The position numbers and the translations under genes were made by a program. Under the pieces are notes generated by a model, which had not been told where the DNA came from, made no database searches, and was given only the letters and a program-made list of their open reading frames with translations. 15,679 bases of DNA from Clostridia bacterium. Lineage in GTDB: Bacteria; Bacillota; Clostridia; Christensenellales; Aristaeellaceae. Shown here piece after piece: positions 6,864 to 13,864 of the stretch (positions are counted from its first letter, which is position 1; each line of letters begins with the position of its first letter). Location of the stretch: positions 1 to 15,679 of the forward strand of contig CAAEUQ010000016.1 of the NCBI GenBank assembly GCA_900759005.1, in the 5' to 3' direction.

Positions 6864-6891
6864 GGGCGCGGCAGTTCGTTCTGCCGCGCCC
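6864..6891 (-). terminator. GC-rich hairpin between ppiC and the AANAT-like gene
   Basis: GGGCGCGGCAG and CTGCCGCGCCC are perfect 11-base complements around the six-base loop TTCGTT (plus-strand reading). On the minus strand it is followed by GCTTAATTC, which lacks a real T-run. It may therefore act as a partial terminator or a stability boundary rather than a full stop for PpiC transcription. Confidence 0.6.
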
Positions 6892-6906
6892 ATTTGCGTT
6901 TTTGTT

Positions 6907-8433
6907 TTACTGAAGGCGCTCCGGATAATAGCGCGGATTGGATTCCGCCAGCCATTTCGCCGCCTGCTCGTCGTAAGCGTCGTCGACCTTTTCATTGCGC
7001 AGCTGGGCGACAATCGCATCGCGCACGTCCGCAAGCGGAATCGCGCCGGCGGGCACGTCGCTTTCATAGCGAATGATGTGAACGCCGCTGGACGTATGCA
7101 CAGGCACGGAAATCTGACCGGGCGTTTCGAGCATCATCGCGCCCTCGATAAACGCGGATTCCCATTGTTTGGAGTTCGCGGAAATGCGATAGCCCTGCGA
7201 TTTCGTCGGCTCGTATTTCATCGCGTCGTCCTGACCGTATTGGGCGACGAGGGAATCGAAGTCCGTGCCGTTATTCAGCTGGGCGATCAGATCCTCCGCC
7301 TGCTTGTCGAGATCGGCGTAGAGCGCGTCGAGCTGCGTCTGCGCTTCCTCAATCTGCGCCATCTGCGATTCCGGATCGAGCGCGGCGATCGTGTTGATCA
7401 GCGCCTGCGCGTCGTTTTTCGTATCCGCATCCGGGAAAGCGAGCAAAATATGCTTGACATAGCGATAGCCTTCCGGATTGTAGACGATCGTTTCGCCGAG
7501 AATGCTCGCGTATTCGTAATCGTCGGGATTGGAGGAGAAGGACGCGGTCTGTTCGGAAAGCAGCGTGTCGTATTCCGTCTGGATTTCTTCGTCCGAAACC
7601 GTGATGCTTGCGCCGATATAATCGCGCAGCTTGTCCTGCCAGTATTCCTCCTTGCGCTGCTCGATCAGACCATCGAGCGTGATGCCCACCTGATCGGCGA
7701 GATACTTGTCGATCGCGGCGTTTGCATCGGTCTGCGTCATGCCGTCGGTGTTGACGGAATTGGAATAGAATGCGCGGTGATCGGCAAATTCCGCCTGCGC
7801 GCTTGTTTCAATCGCCGCGAGGCCGGCGCTGGTCAGCTCGGTCAGCCCCAGCTCTTCCGCCTTCTTATGAAGCACCTTCTTCGTCAGCTCCTCTTCGAGC
7901 ACGCGATTCAGAACGGTCGACGCATCGCTGTCCGCGTCGCCGAAATTCAGCATCAGCATTCCCATTGCGTCGTTGTAAGCGTCGGCGATTTCGTTGCTCA
8001 TCAGCTGACCGCCGTCGAATTCGGCAACTACGACCGGCGTTGCATCGTCTGCGAGCGCGTCGGTAATGCCGCCGGCTTCGCTCCAGAACGCGTCGCTGGC
8101 GGGGGTTGCGCCGCTCAGGTCGTTCATTTCGTCGGTTGAATCGGTGTCGTCGAACGTCCACGAGTTCGCGTCGGAGAAATCGGACGAGAAGCCGATCAGC
8201 GCCATCTGATTCTCCAGCGTCGTGATTTTCTCCTGCGCCGCTTCGTACTGCTTGCGATAGCCGTTGCTGCGCACGCCGATTGCGTATCCGGCGAGTCCGC
8301 CGAAGAACAACGCGACAACGACGATCACCGCGATCATCGCGATGGGAACGCCTGCCGGACGTTTTGAGCGGCGGCGCTGCTGCGGGGACTTAACGGCGCT
8401 CTGCGCGCCGGATGAACTGGTTGCATTCGCCAT
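6907..8433 (-). CDS. Membrane-anchored PpiC-type peptidyl-prolyl isomerase (SurA/PrsA-like foldase)
   Basis: A 508-residue protein with a basic cytoplasmic N-terminus (RRRSKR near 21-25), one membrane helix (about 29-53) and an extracytoplasmic remainder. A short coiled segment and an acidic Ser/Asp-rich linker (80-130) lead to a SurA_N-like helical chaperone region (about 140-300). Then comes a PpiC/parvulin domain: YRYVKHILLAF (323-333), NNGTDFDSLVAQYGQDD (387-403), and PGQISVPVHTSSGVHIIRYES (438-458). The parvulin core holds an insertion of about 45 residues (336-378) with a predicted coiled coil. It probably assists folding of exported proteins at the cell surface; PrsA does this as a lipoprotein, whereas no lipobox is seen here. 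The start is supported by AGGAGG (complement of 8442-8447). Confidence 0.88.
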   Translation of the reverse strand: MANATSSSGAQSAVKSPQQRRRSKRPAGVPIAMIAVIVVVALFFGGLAGYAIGVRSNGYRKQYEAAQEKITTLENQMALIGFSSDFSDANSWTFDDTDSTDEMNDLSGATPASDAFWSEAGGITDALADDATPVVVAEFDGGQLMSNEIADAYNDAMGMLMLNFGDADSDASTVLNRVLEEELTKKVLHKKAEELGLTELTSAGLAAIETSAQAEFADHRAFYSNSVNTDGMTQTDANAAIDKYLADQVGITLDGLIEQRKEEYWQDKLRDYIGASITVSDEEIQTEYDTLLSEQTASFSSNPDDYEYASILGETIVYNPEGYRYVKHILLAFPDADTKNDAQALINTIAALDPESQMAQIEEAQTQLDALYADLDKQAEDLIAQLNNGTDFDSLVAQYGQDDAMKYEPTKSQGYRISANSKQWESAFIEGAMMLETPGQISVPVHTSSGVHIIRYESDVPAGAIPLADVRDAIVAQLRNEKVDDAYDEQAAKWLAESNPRYYPERLQ

Positions 8434-8476
8434 AAACGAATCCTCCTGAATTCTATATGATTCCTATTCAGAATAC

Positions 8477-8487
8477 AGTATACCATA
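8477..8487 (-). promoter_or_regulatory. Extended -10 promoter for the PpiC gene
   Basis: On the minus strand the sequence TATGGTATACT contains a TATACT box (complement of 8477-8482) preceded by the TGn extended -10 element. No good -35 box is seen at the usual distance. Transcription would start about 40 bases before the PpiC ATG. Confidence 0.5.
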
Positions 8488-8553
8488 GAAATTCAGGTCG
8501 TGGGCACAAATTCATTATATTCATACAAAAAAGACGAATGTTTGTCATAAATC

Positions 8554-8582
8554 AAAAAAGAACCGCGCGGATTGCGCGGCTC
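8554..8582 (-). terminator. Intrinsic terminator of the coat gene pair
   Basis: On the minus strand GAGCCGCGC pairs with GCGCGGTTC (one wobble) around a five-base loop and is followed by TTTTTT. It starts 8 bases after the stop codon of the CotF-like gene and separates it from the PpiC transcript. Confidence 0.92.
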
Positions 8583-8590
8583 TCGGGCAA

Positions 8591-8842
8591 TTACTGTCCA
8601 GCGAATTTCTGGCGGACGGCGTCGATCTTCGGCTGTTCGACCGGCTGGAGGGTGTACCAGCCCTTGTCCGTCATCTTCTGATAGACCTGATCCTGCATAC
8701 ACAGCGATTCATTCAGCGCGTTGTCGAACGCGGAATGGACGTTTCCGGTTGCGGATTCGATCGTTCCGTGCATATACAGGTCGCATACGCCCTTGGTGGT
8801 CAGAAGCAGGTTTTCCATAATATCGCGGTCGTTCACGTTCAT
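8591..8842 (-). CDS. Spore coat protein, CotF family
   Basis: An 83-residue helical protein with the CotF-family pattern: NDRDIMENLLLTTKGVCDLY at residues 4-23, the acidic helix ALNESLCMQDQVYQKMTDKGWY at 42-63 and a C-terminal tail rich in Gln and Pro. By family, it is a component of the endospore coat made in the mother cell; CotF proteins have a ferritin-like helical hairpin but no metal-binding signature is visible here. It lies 6 bases after the small gene at 8849 and is surely co-transcribed with it. An intrinsic terminator follows. Its presence is the main sign that the host is a sporulating Firmicute or a recent descendant of one. Confidence 0.85.
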   Translation of the reverse strand: MNVNDRDIMENLLLTTKGVCDLYMHGTIESATGNVHSAFDNALNESLCMQDQVYQKMTDKGWYTLQPVEQPKIDAVRQKFAGQ

Positions 8843-8848
8843 TCCTCC

Positions 8849-9031
8849 TTAAACGAGATTGTACAGCTGCGCAAACAGCTCCTGATGCTTCGTGAGCATC
8901 TGGCGAACGAAATTCTTCAGCTCCGGATCGGTCAGATTATCAATCGCCTGCTGGCACTGGGTTTTCAGAAACGCTTCATGACCGAGCGCGTCCTCGAGAT
9001 ACAGCAATTCCTTGGAACTCATTTTTTTCAC
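8849..9031 (-). CDS. Small CotF-like spore coat protein
   Basis: A 60-residue protein, MKKMSSKELLYLEDALGHE at its start, made of two predicted amphipathic helices that match the helical hairpin of CotF-type proteins (the ending KNFVRQMLTKHQELFAQLYNLV is typical). It probably pairs with the product of the next gene, as small CotF-like proteins are often encoded in tandem in Clostridia. GGAGGTG lies about 8 bases before the ATG on the minus strand. It is first in the two-gene coat operon. The function is by family resemblance only. Confidence 0.78.
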   Translation of the reverse strand: MKKMSSKELLYLEDALGHEAFLKTQCQQAIDNLTDPELKNFVRQMLTKHQELFAQLYNLV

Positions 9032-9087
9032 CTCCGGAGCGTAGTTTGTCCGCGAACGGAAAATCTATGCGCGGCGATTCGCTTCCA

Positions 9088-9115
9088 TTAATATCATGGA
9101 AAAAAGCGTAAACAA
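9088..9115 (-). promoter_or_regulatory. Possible promoter of the coat operon
   Basis: On the minus strand TTGTTT (complement of 9110-9115) and TATTAA (complement of 9088-9093) are 16 bases apart. The overlapping CATGATAT partly resembles the -10 of sporulation sigma factors E/K (CATAnnnT), which would suit coat genes, but no matching -35 is clear. Confidence 0.3.
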
Positions 9116-9127
9116 CATTTACCAGGG

Positions 9128-9156
9128 TTGATTTAACGGCGATTTTGGTGTACACT
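9128..9156 (+). promoter_or_regulatory. Sigma-A promoter of the redox/phosphoglucomutase operon
   Basis: TTGATT (9128-9133) and TACACT (9151-9156) are 17 bases apart. Transcription would start near 9163, leaving a short leader with AAGGAG at 9176-9181 before the ATG at 9191. Confidence 0.7.
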
Positions 9157-9190
9157 AAGACTGCACTTCTATGTAAAGGAGAATGTTGAT

Positions 9191-9397
9191 ATGATCAATA
9201 AGAAGATGAGCATTATCCAGATTCTGGAAATGGATCGCAACACTGCCGCAATCATGATGAATTACGGAATGCACTGCCTGGGCTGCCCCCACGCGGTGAT
9301 GGAGAGCCTTGAGGACGCGTGCGCCGCGCACGGTACGGACGCGGACGAGCTGGTTCGCCAGCTGAACGAGTACTTCGAAAAGAAGGAAAGCAAGTAA
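9191..9397 (+). CDS. DUF1858 redox-disulfide domain protein
   Basis: A 68-residue protein consisting of a single DUF1858 domain (also described as a hybrid-cluster-protein-associated redox disulfide domain). The hallmark is the CxxC pair Cys29 and Cys32 in GMHCLGCPHA, following the typical opening KKMSIIQILEMDRNTAAIMMNYG. It presumably cycles a disulfide or binds a metal in the cytoplasm of an anaerobe; the partner protein is not established for the family. Its immediate neighbour is a rubrerythrin-like diiron protein 26 bases downstream, which suggests a joint role in oxidative stress or redox balance (inference). The start is fixed by AAGGAG and by a good promoter just upstream. Confidence 0.9.
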   Translation: MINKKMSIIQILEMDRNTAAIMMNYGMHCLGCPHAVMESLEDACAAHGTDADELVRQLNEYFEKKESK

Positions 9398-9423
9398 ATT
9401 GCGAAAGAGGGGAGCGGTTTTCA

Positions 9424-9927
9424 ATGCAGACGGCGTTTACGGATCTGGAAGGCCTTCGAATTGCGGTGGAAATGGAAAAGCGCGGCGAGGACTTTTATCG
9501 GAGAAGCGCGAAGGTGAGCAAGTCTAAGGAAACCGTCTCCCTGCTCGGCAGGCTTGCCGACGATGAGGTCGTTCATGCGCGCGAGTTTGAGCGTTTGTAC
9601 GATCGCGCGCTTCAGACGCATGAAAATGCAGCCGAGGAGCGCTATGACGAGGAAACGAGCGCGTATCTGAATGCCGTCGCCGCCAATATTGTGTTTTCGA
9701 GCGGACTGATGGCGCTGCGCCGGACGGGATTTGAAAATCCCGCTGCGGTGCTTGAATATGCGATTCAATCCGAAAAGGATTCCATATTGTTCTATTCCGA
9801 GCTCGCCGGATGCGCAAAGAGCGCGCAGTGCCGCGAGACTTTTCTGGAAATCGCCCGTCAGGAACGCGGGCATCTCGCCCGACTGGTCGGGCGGCTGAAT
9901 CAAATCAGGAATACGGAGAGGGGATAA
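9424..9927 (+). CDS. Rubrerythrin-like (ferritin-like diiron) protein without rubredoxin domain
   Basis: A 167-residue four-helix-bundle protein. Diiron ligands are visible in two repeats: Glu18 (MEKRGEDFY) with Glu48 and His51 (DDEVVHAREF), and Glu117 (QSEKDSILFY) with Glu147 and His150 (RQERGHLARL). The C-terminal rubredoxin domain of classical rubrerythrins is absent, so electrons would come from a separate partner; the DUF1858 CxxC protein encoded just upstream is a candidate (inference). The likely role is peroxide reduction or iron handling in an anaerobe. The ATG at 9424 is preferred over starts upstream because AGAGGGGAG lies directly before it and the upstream frame overlaps the DUF1858 gene. 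The next gene starts 5 bases after its stop. Confidence 0.85.
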   Translation: MQTAFTDLEGLRIAVEMEKRGEDFYRRSAKVSKSKETVSLLGRLADDEVVHAREFERLYDRALQTHENAAEERYDEETSAYLNAVAANIVFSSGLMALRRTGFENPAAVLEYAIQSEKDSILFYSELAGCAKSAQCRETFLEIARQERGHLARLVGRLNQIRNTERG

Positions 9928-9932
9928 CGCCC

Positions 9933-11654
9933 ATGGACGCAATGGCGCTGTATCAAAAGTGGCTGACGGACTTTGCTTCGGACGTGGAGACGGTTGCGGA
10001 TCTGACCGCGATCAAGGACAATCCCGCTGAAATCGAGGATCGCTTTTATCGCGAGCTCGAATTTGGCACGGCGGGAATGCGCGGCGTGCTCGGCGCGGGC
10101 ACGAACCGTTTGAATATTTACAATGTGCGCAGAGTGACGCGCGCACTGGCGAAATATATTCTTTCGACGCCCGACGGCGCGGAGAAGGGCGTTGCAATCG
10201 CGTATGATTCGCGCAATAAGTCCGACGTGTTTGCAAAGGAAGCGGCGCTGGTGCTGTGCGCGGCGGGCGTAAAGGCGTTTCTATTTGAATCGCTTCGCCC
10301 CGTTCCGGTGCTTTCGTTTACGGTGCGGCATTTGAAGTGCATTGCGGGCATCGTGATCACCGCGAGCCACAATCCCAAGCAGTATAACGGCTACAAGGTC
10401 TATTGGACGGACGGCGCGCAGATGCCGCCGGAATCCGTCAAGGGCATTACCGATCGCCTGCCGGAGACGACCTATGCCGAATCCGTTCCGATGGACGAGA
10501 AAGAAGCGCTTGCGAAAGGACTGCTTACTTACATCGGCAAGGACGTGGACGACGCATATATCGCGGCGGTGAAGAAGCTGTCCGTCAATCCCGAGCTGGC
10601 ACGCGAGATCGGCAAAACGCTCAAGATCGTTTACACGCCGCTGCACGGTTCGGGCAATATTCCGGTGCGCCGCATTTTCCGCGAGATTGGAATGGAGAAC
10701 GTCTATGTCGTGCCCGAACAGGAGCTGCCGAACGGCGATTTCCCGACGGTGCGCGTTCCCAATCCGGAGGATCCCGCGGCGTTCGAGCTGGCGCTGAAGA
10801 TGCAGAAGGCGCTGGGCGCGGATCTCTGCGTCGGCACGGATCCGGATTGCGACCGCGTGGGCATCGCGTGCATGACGGAGAACGGGCCGCGGCTGCTGAA
10901 CGGCAATCAGATCGGCTGCGTATTGCTTCATTATATTCTCTCCCAGAAGAAAGAGCGCGGCGAGTTGCCGGCGAACGCCGCGGCGGTCACGACGATCGTA
11001 TCGACCGATATGGCGCGCGCGATTGCGGAATCGTTCGGCTGCGAGATGATCGAGGTGCTGACGGGATTTAAGTATATCGCGGAGCAGATTCGCCTGTTTG
11101 AGGAAACAGGCGCGCACACGTTCATGTTCGGGTTTGAGGAATCGTTCGGCTATCTTTCGGGCACGGATGTGCGCGATAAGGACGGCGTGAACGCATGTAT
11201 GCTGATTGCGGAGGCGGCGTGCTGGTACAAGAAGAATTACGGCTGCACGCTGGTGGACGCGATCGATCGCCTGTACGAGCAGTACGGCTATTACGGCGAT
11301 AAGGTGACCTCGTTTGTGCTGCCGGGCAAGGACGGTCTGGAAAAGATGCAGTCGGTCATGAAGGCGCTGCGCGGGAATGTGCCGGCGGAATTCGGCGGGG
11401 TAAAGGTGGTCGCGGTGCGCGATTATCTTTCGTCCGAGCGCGTAGAGGGCGGAAAGACGACGGCGCTTACGCTGCCGAAGTCGAACGTAATGTATTTCGA
11501 GCTGGAGGGCGGCGCATGGCTGTGCGTGCGGCCGAGCGGCACGGAGCCGAAGATCAAGCTGTATGTGAATGCGGTTACGAAATCGGACGCGGATACGAAG
11601 TCGCAGCTGAATCGGATTTCCAATGCGGCGGTGAAGCTGCTGGAGAGCCTGTAA
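9933..11654 (+). CDS. pgcA: Phosphoglucomutase / phosphomannomutase (PgcA type)
   Basis: A 573-residue alpha-D-phosphohexomutase of the long PgcA/PGM2-like type, interconverting glucose 1-phosphate and glucose 6-phosphate for cell-envelope glycan or glycogen precursors. Landmarks: FGTAGMRG (44-51), catalytic Ser145 in TASHNPKQYNGYK, the magnesium loop GTDPDCDRVG, the sugar-binding loop GFEESFGYLSGTDVRDKDG, and the phosphate-binding RPSGTEPKIKLY near the C-terminus. All four domains are complete and length is normal. The ATG at 9933 is chosen because GGAGAGGGG (9915-9923) precedes it; an open frame extends upstream only by overlapping the rubrerythrin gene. It is the third gene of the 9191-12119 operon. 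Symbol assigned by family resemblance to the Bacillus enzyme. Confidence 0.94.
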   Translation: MDAMALYQKWLTDFASDVETVADLTAIKDNPAEIEDRFYRELEFGTAGMRGVLGAGTNRLNIYNVRRVTRALAKYILSTPDGAEKGVAIAYDSRNKSDVFAKEAALVLCAAGVKAFLFESLRPVPVLSFTVRHLKCIAGIVITASHNPKQYNGYKVYWTDGAQMPPESVKGITDRLPETTYAESVPMDEKEALAKGLLTYIGKDVDDAYIAAVKKLSVNPELAREIGKTLKIVYTPLHGSGNIPVRRIFREIGMENVYVVPEQELPNGDFPTVRVPNPEDPAAFELALKMQKALGADLCVGTDPDCDRVGIACMTENGPRLLNGNQIGCVLLHYILSQKKERGELPANAAAVTTIVSTDMARAIAESFGCEMIEVLTGFKYIAEQIRLFEETGAHTFMFGFEESFGYLSGTDVRDKDGVNACMLIAEAACWYKKNYGCTLVDAIDRLYEQYGYYGDKVTSFVLPGKDGLEKMQSVMKALRGNVPAEFGGVKVVAVRDYLSSERVEGGKTTALTLPKSNVMYFELEGGAWLCVRPSGTEPKIKLYVNAVTKSDADTKSQLNRISNAAVKLLESL

Positions 11655-11666
11655 GGGGGCGTTTGA

Positions 11667-12119
11667 ATGAAACTGGCGGAGGCGCTTTCGGAGCGATCGG
11701 ACATTCGCACGCGGATCAGCGCGCTGCAGAGCCGTCTGGCGGCGAATGCGCGGGTTCAGGAGGGCGAGCGCCCTGCGGAGGATCCGAAGGCACTGATGGC
11801 GGAGCTGGACGCGCTGATTGCCCGCGAGGAGAAACTGATTGCGCGAATCAACTTAACGAATGCGCGGACGGCTTCGGACGGAAAGACGATCACGGAGCTT
11901 TTGGCGGCGCGCGAGTGCCTGATGCTGAAGGTGAACGTATTGCGCGATTTTCTGGATGAGGCGAGCGCGCTGACGTCCCGCGGGATGCGGACGGAGATTC
12001 GCGTGCTGAGCAGCGTGGATGTTTCCGCGGAGCGCAAGCGTGTGGACGGGTTGTCTGCGGATTTGCGCGCGCTGGATATGCGGATTCAGGCGCTCAACTG
12101 GACGACGGAACTGATTTGA
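11667..12119 (+). CDS. DIP1984 family protein
   Basis: A 150-residue, largely helical protein with the family-typical opening MKLAEALSERSDIRTRISAL and strings NLTNARTASDGKTITELLAAR (62-82) and IQALNWTTELI at the end. Members of the DIP1984 (septicolysin-annotated) family are widespread in Gram-positives and have no established function; the septicolysin name rests on old annotation and no toxin motif is visible. Long heptad-like helices suggest a coiled-coil oligomer. It starts 12 bases after the phosphoglucomutase stop with AAGGGGG upstream and is likely the last gene of the operon. The following 626 bases lack genes. Confidence 0.78.
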   Translation: MKLAEALSERSDIRTRISALQSRLAANARVQEGERPAEDPKALMAELDALIAREEKLIARINLTNARTASDGKTITELLAARECLMLKVNVLRDFLDEASALTSRGMRTEIRVLSSVDVSAERKRVDGLSADLRALDMRIQALNWTTELI

Positions 12120-12156
12120 ATAAAGTAGGTAGCGGCTGAAAGCGGACGCGATCTCC

Positions 12157-12181
12157 GGCGGCTGAGAATGAATGAGCCGCC
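12157..12181. repeat. GGCGGCT/AGCCGCC hairpin
   Basis: A perfect 7-bp stem with an 11-base loop, 38 bases after the DIP1984-family stop. It has no T-run, so it is at most a weak or factor-assisted terminator. Confidence 0.5.
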
Positions 12182-12335
12182 ATACATTGGACGTGCCGGG
12201 GCGCGCGTGGGGTTCGATTCCTCATTGATTGTTACGCCCGTTCTGATTACAGCGGCATGGTGATTGAGAATTGTTTTGACCGATGCGTCGGTTCGGCTGC
12301 GAGGGCGGTGTTTGGGGAAGGCTTTCGGCGTTTGG

Positions 12336-12567
12336 GCGAATGCGGTTCGCCATTCGCTGATTTAGTGGTGTTTGGCGGCTGTTTCGGTTTTCAACCGAAA
12401 TTCGCCGCAGATTGGCGGAGAATGACGCGGATGGGTTTGCGAAGGTTTGCGGAGCTGCGAATGCGGTTCGCTATTGGGGCATTTGGCGGCTGTTTCGGTT
12501 TTCAACCGAAATTCGCCGCAGATTAGTGGCGCCCGACGCGGATGGGTTTGCGAAGGTTTGCGGATGC
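12336..12567. repeat. Tandem imperfect repeat, period about 111-121 bp, with internal palindrome
   Basis: A 43-base block at 12371-12413 recurs exactly at 12482-12524, and a 30-base block at 12424-12453 recurs exactly at 12535-12564; both are offset by 111 bases. GCGAATGCGGTTCGC at 12336 recurs at 12457, offset by 121, so an indel of ten bases lies between. Each long block contains a palindrome, TTTCGGTT and AACCGAAA around TTC, nested in GGCG/CGCC. This resembles a pair of REP-like extragenic palindromes. Confidence 0.85.
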
Positions 12568-12610
12568 TGAACGTGGTTCGTTATTCGCGTTTTGGGTGCG
12601 TCGGGCTTTT

Positions 12611-12680
12611 GCGGGGACTTTGTCCCCGCACCCCTATCAGGGCGCTGCCCTGAACCTGCCAAAGGGACTTATCCCTTTGG
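12611..12680. repeat. Array of three compact hairpins
   Basis: Three perfect short-loop hairpins follow each other: GCGGGGAC/GTCCCCGC at 12611-12629 (loop 3), TCAGGGC/GCCCTGA at 12637-12653 (loop 3) and CCAAAGGGA/TCCCTTTGG at 12659-12680 (loop 4). The gaps are 7 and 5 bases. Elements of this style are common between genes of some Clostridia as interspersed families; that is general knowledge, and copy number here cannot be seen. Confidence 0.85.
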
Positions 12681-12745
12681 AAACCCTTTTGCTGCCGCGT
12701 TTTTGGTATGGGGGTTAGTTTTTTTTAGAGAGGACGGTTTCTGTT

Positions 12746-13843
12746 ATGAAGCTGGGTGTTGTGGGTTTACCGAATGTAGGCAAGAGCACGTTATTCAATG
12801 CGATCACCTGTGCGGGTGCGCAGGCGGCGAATTACCCTTTCTGCACGATTGAGCCGAACACGGGTGTGGTTGCGGTTCCGGATTCCCGTTTGGATGTATT
12901 GGCGGAGATGTATCATCCGGAGAAATACACGCCTGCGACTTTGGAATTCGTAGATATTGCGGGTTTGGTAAAGGGTGCGAGCCGCGGCGAAGGTCTGGGC
13001 AACAAGTTCCTTTCGCACATTCGCGAGGTGGATGCGATTGTTCATGTCGTTCGCTGTTTTGAGGATGAAAACGTGATTCACGTGGACGGCAATGTGGATC
13101 CTGCGCGCGACATCGATGTAATCAACACGGAGCTGATTCTTGCCGATATTGAAACCGTTTCTAAGCGTGCGGAGCGCGCGGCGGCGATGCTGAAGAAGGG
13201 CGAGAAGAAGTACGCGCTGGAGGCGGAAGCGGGCAGAATCCTGCTGGATCACCTGAATGCCGGAAAGCCGGCGCGCACGGCGCCTTTGGATGCGGATCAG
13301 CTCGCGGCGGTACACGACTGGTTCCTTTTGACGATGAAAAAGGTGATTTACGCGGCGAACATCGGCGAAGAGGACATCGGCAAATCGCCCGCGGAGCTTC
13401 CGCTGGTTGCGCCGGTGGAGAAGATTGCGGCGGAAGAGGGCGCGGAAGTGTTGGTGATCTGCGCGCAGGCGGAGGAAGAAATTTCTCAGATGGAGCCGGA
13501 CGAAAAGAAGATGTTCCTGGAAGACCTCGGCATCGGCGTTTCGGGTTTGGATCGTCTGGTAACGCTGGGCTATGACCTGCTGGGACTGATCAGCTTCCTG
13601 ACGGCGGGCCCGAAGGAAGTGCGCGCATGGACGATTGAAAAGGGCACGAAAGCGCCGCAGGCGGCGGGCAAGATTCATACGGATTTCGAGCGCGGCTTCA
13701 TTCGCGCGGAGATCGTCGCGTATGATGATCTGATTCGCGAAGGCTCGATGGCGGCGTGTAAGGAAAAGGGTCTGATTCGCAGCGAGGGCAAGGACTATGT
13801 GATGAAGGACGGCGACGTAACGTTGTTCAGGTTCAATGTCTGA
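12746..13843 (+). CDS. ychF: Redox-regulated ribosome-binding ATPase YchF
   Basis: A 365-residue Obg-class P-loop NTPase that prefers ATP and binds the ribosome. Visible elements: G1 GLPNVGKST (residues 7-15), switch II DIAGLVKGASRGEGLGNKFL, the N-x-x-E nucleotide-base motif NIGEE in YAANIGEEDIG (replacing the NKxD of GTPases, as expected for this family), a central coiled-coil domain and the C-terminal TGS domain with FLTAGPKEVRAWTI and the highly conserved FERGFIRAEIVAYDDL. Length matches other members (about 363-366). AGAGAGGA lies 12-18 bases upstream, a little far from the ATG. The CPBP protease gene follows after 21 bases. Confidence 0.98.
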   Translation: MKLGVVGLPNVGKSTLFNAITCAGAQAANYPFCTIEPNTGVVAVPDSRLDVLAEMYHPEKYTPATLEFVDIAGLVKGASRGEGLGNKFLSHIREVDAIVHVVRCFEDENVIHVDGNVDPARDIDVINTELILADIETVSKRAERAAAMLKKGEKKYALEAEAGRILLDHLNAGKPARTAPLDADQLAAVHDWFLLTMKKVIYAANIGEEDIGKSPAELPLVAPVEKIAAEEGAEVLVICAQAEEEISQMEPDEKKMFLEDLGIGVSGLDRLVTLGYDLLGLISFLTAGPKEVRAWTIEKGTKAPQAAGKIHTDFERGFIRAEIVAYDDLIREGSMAACKEKGLIRSEGKDYVMKDGDVTLFRFNV

Positions 13844-13864
13844 TTCTTGCGAAGGAGCGATTGC

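Larger units (their letters stand above)
12120..12745. other. Repeat- and hairpin-rich non-coding region upstream of ychF
   Basis: These 626 bases contain no believable gene. From left to right they hold a 7-bp hairpin (12157-12181), an isolated tRNA T-arm-like motif (12208-12224), a tandem imperfect repeat with a period of about 111 bases (12336-12564), a run of three compact hairpins (12611-12680) and a run of eight T (12719-12726) just before ychF. The composition is more G/T-rich on this strand than in neighbouring genes. The hairpins plus T-run may also serve as the operon end; no single good terminator for the preceding operon is seen. Confidence 0.8.

Noticed and set aside
7078..8139. 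A 353-codon plus-strand frame opposite the PpiC gene
   Set aside because: The minus-strand protein has a clear membrane helix and parvulin motifs. The plus frame has no ribosome binding site or domain.
12120..12235. A tRNA or tmRNA gene
   Set aside because: Only a T-arm-like motif is present. The seven bases after it (TTGATTG) find no complementary acceptor strand at the right distance upstream and no CCA follows.
12257..12662. Small frames across the repeat region before ychF
   Set aside because: They merely translate the 111-base repeat and hairpins (the same peptide GGCFGFQPKFAAD appears twice), with no ribosome binding site.
12336..12680. CRISPR array
   Set aside because: Repeat blocks are 43 and 30 bases, only two copies at 111-base offset, with nested palindromes and no cas genes nearby.
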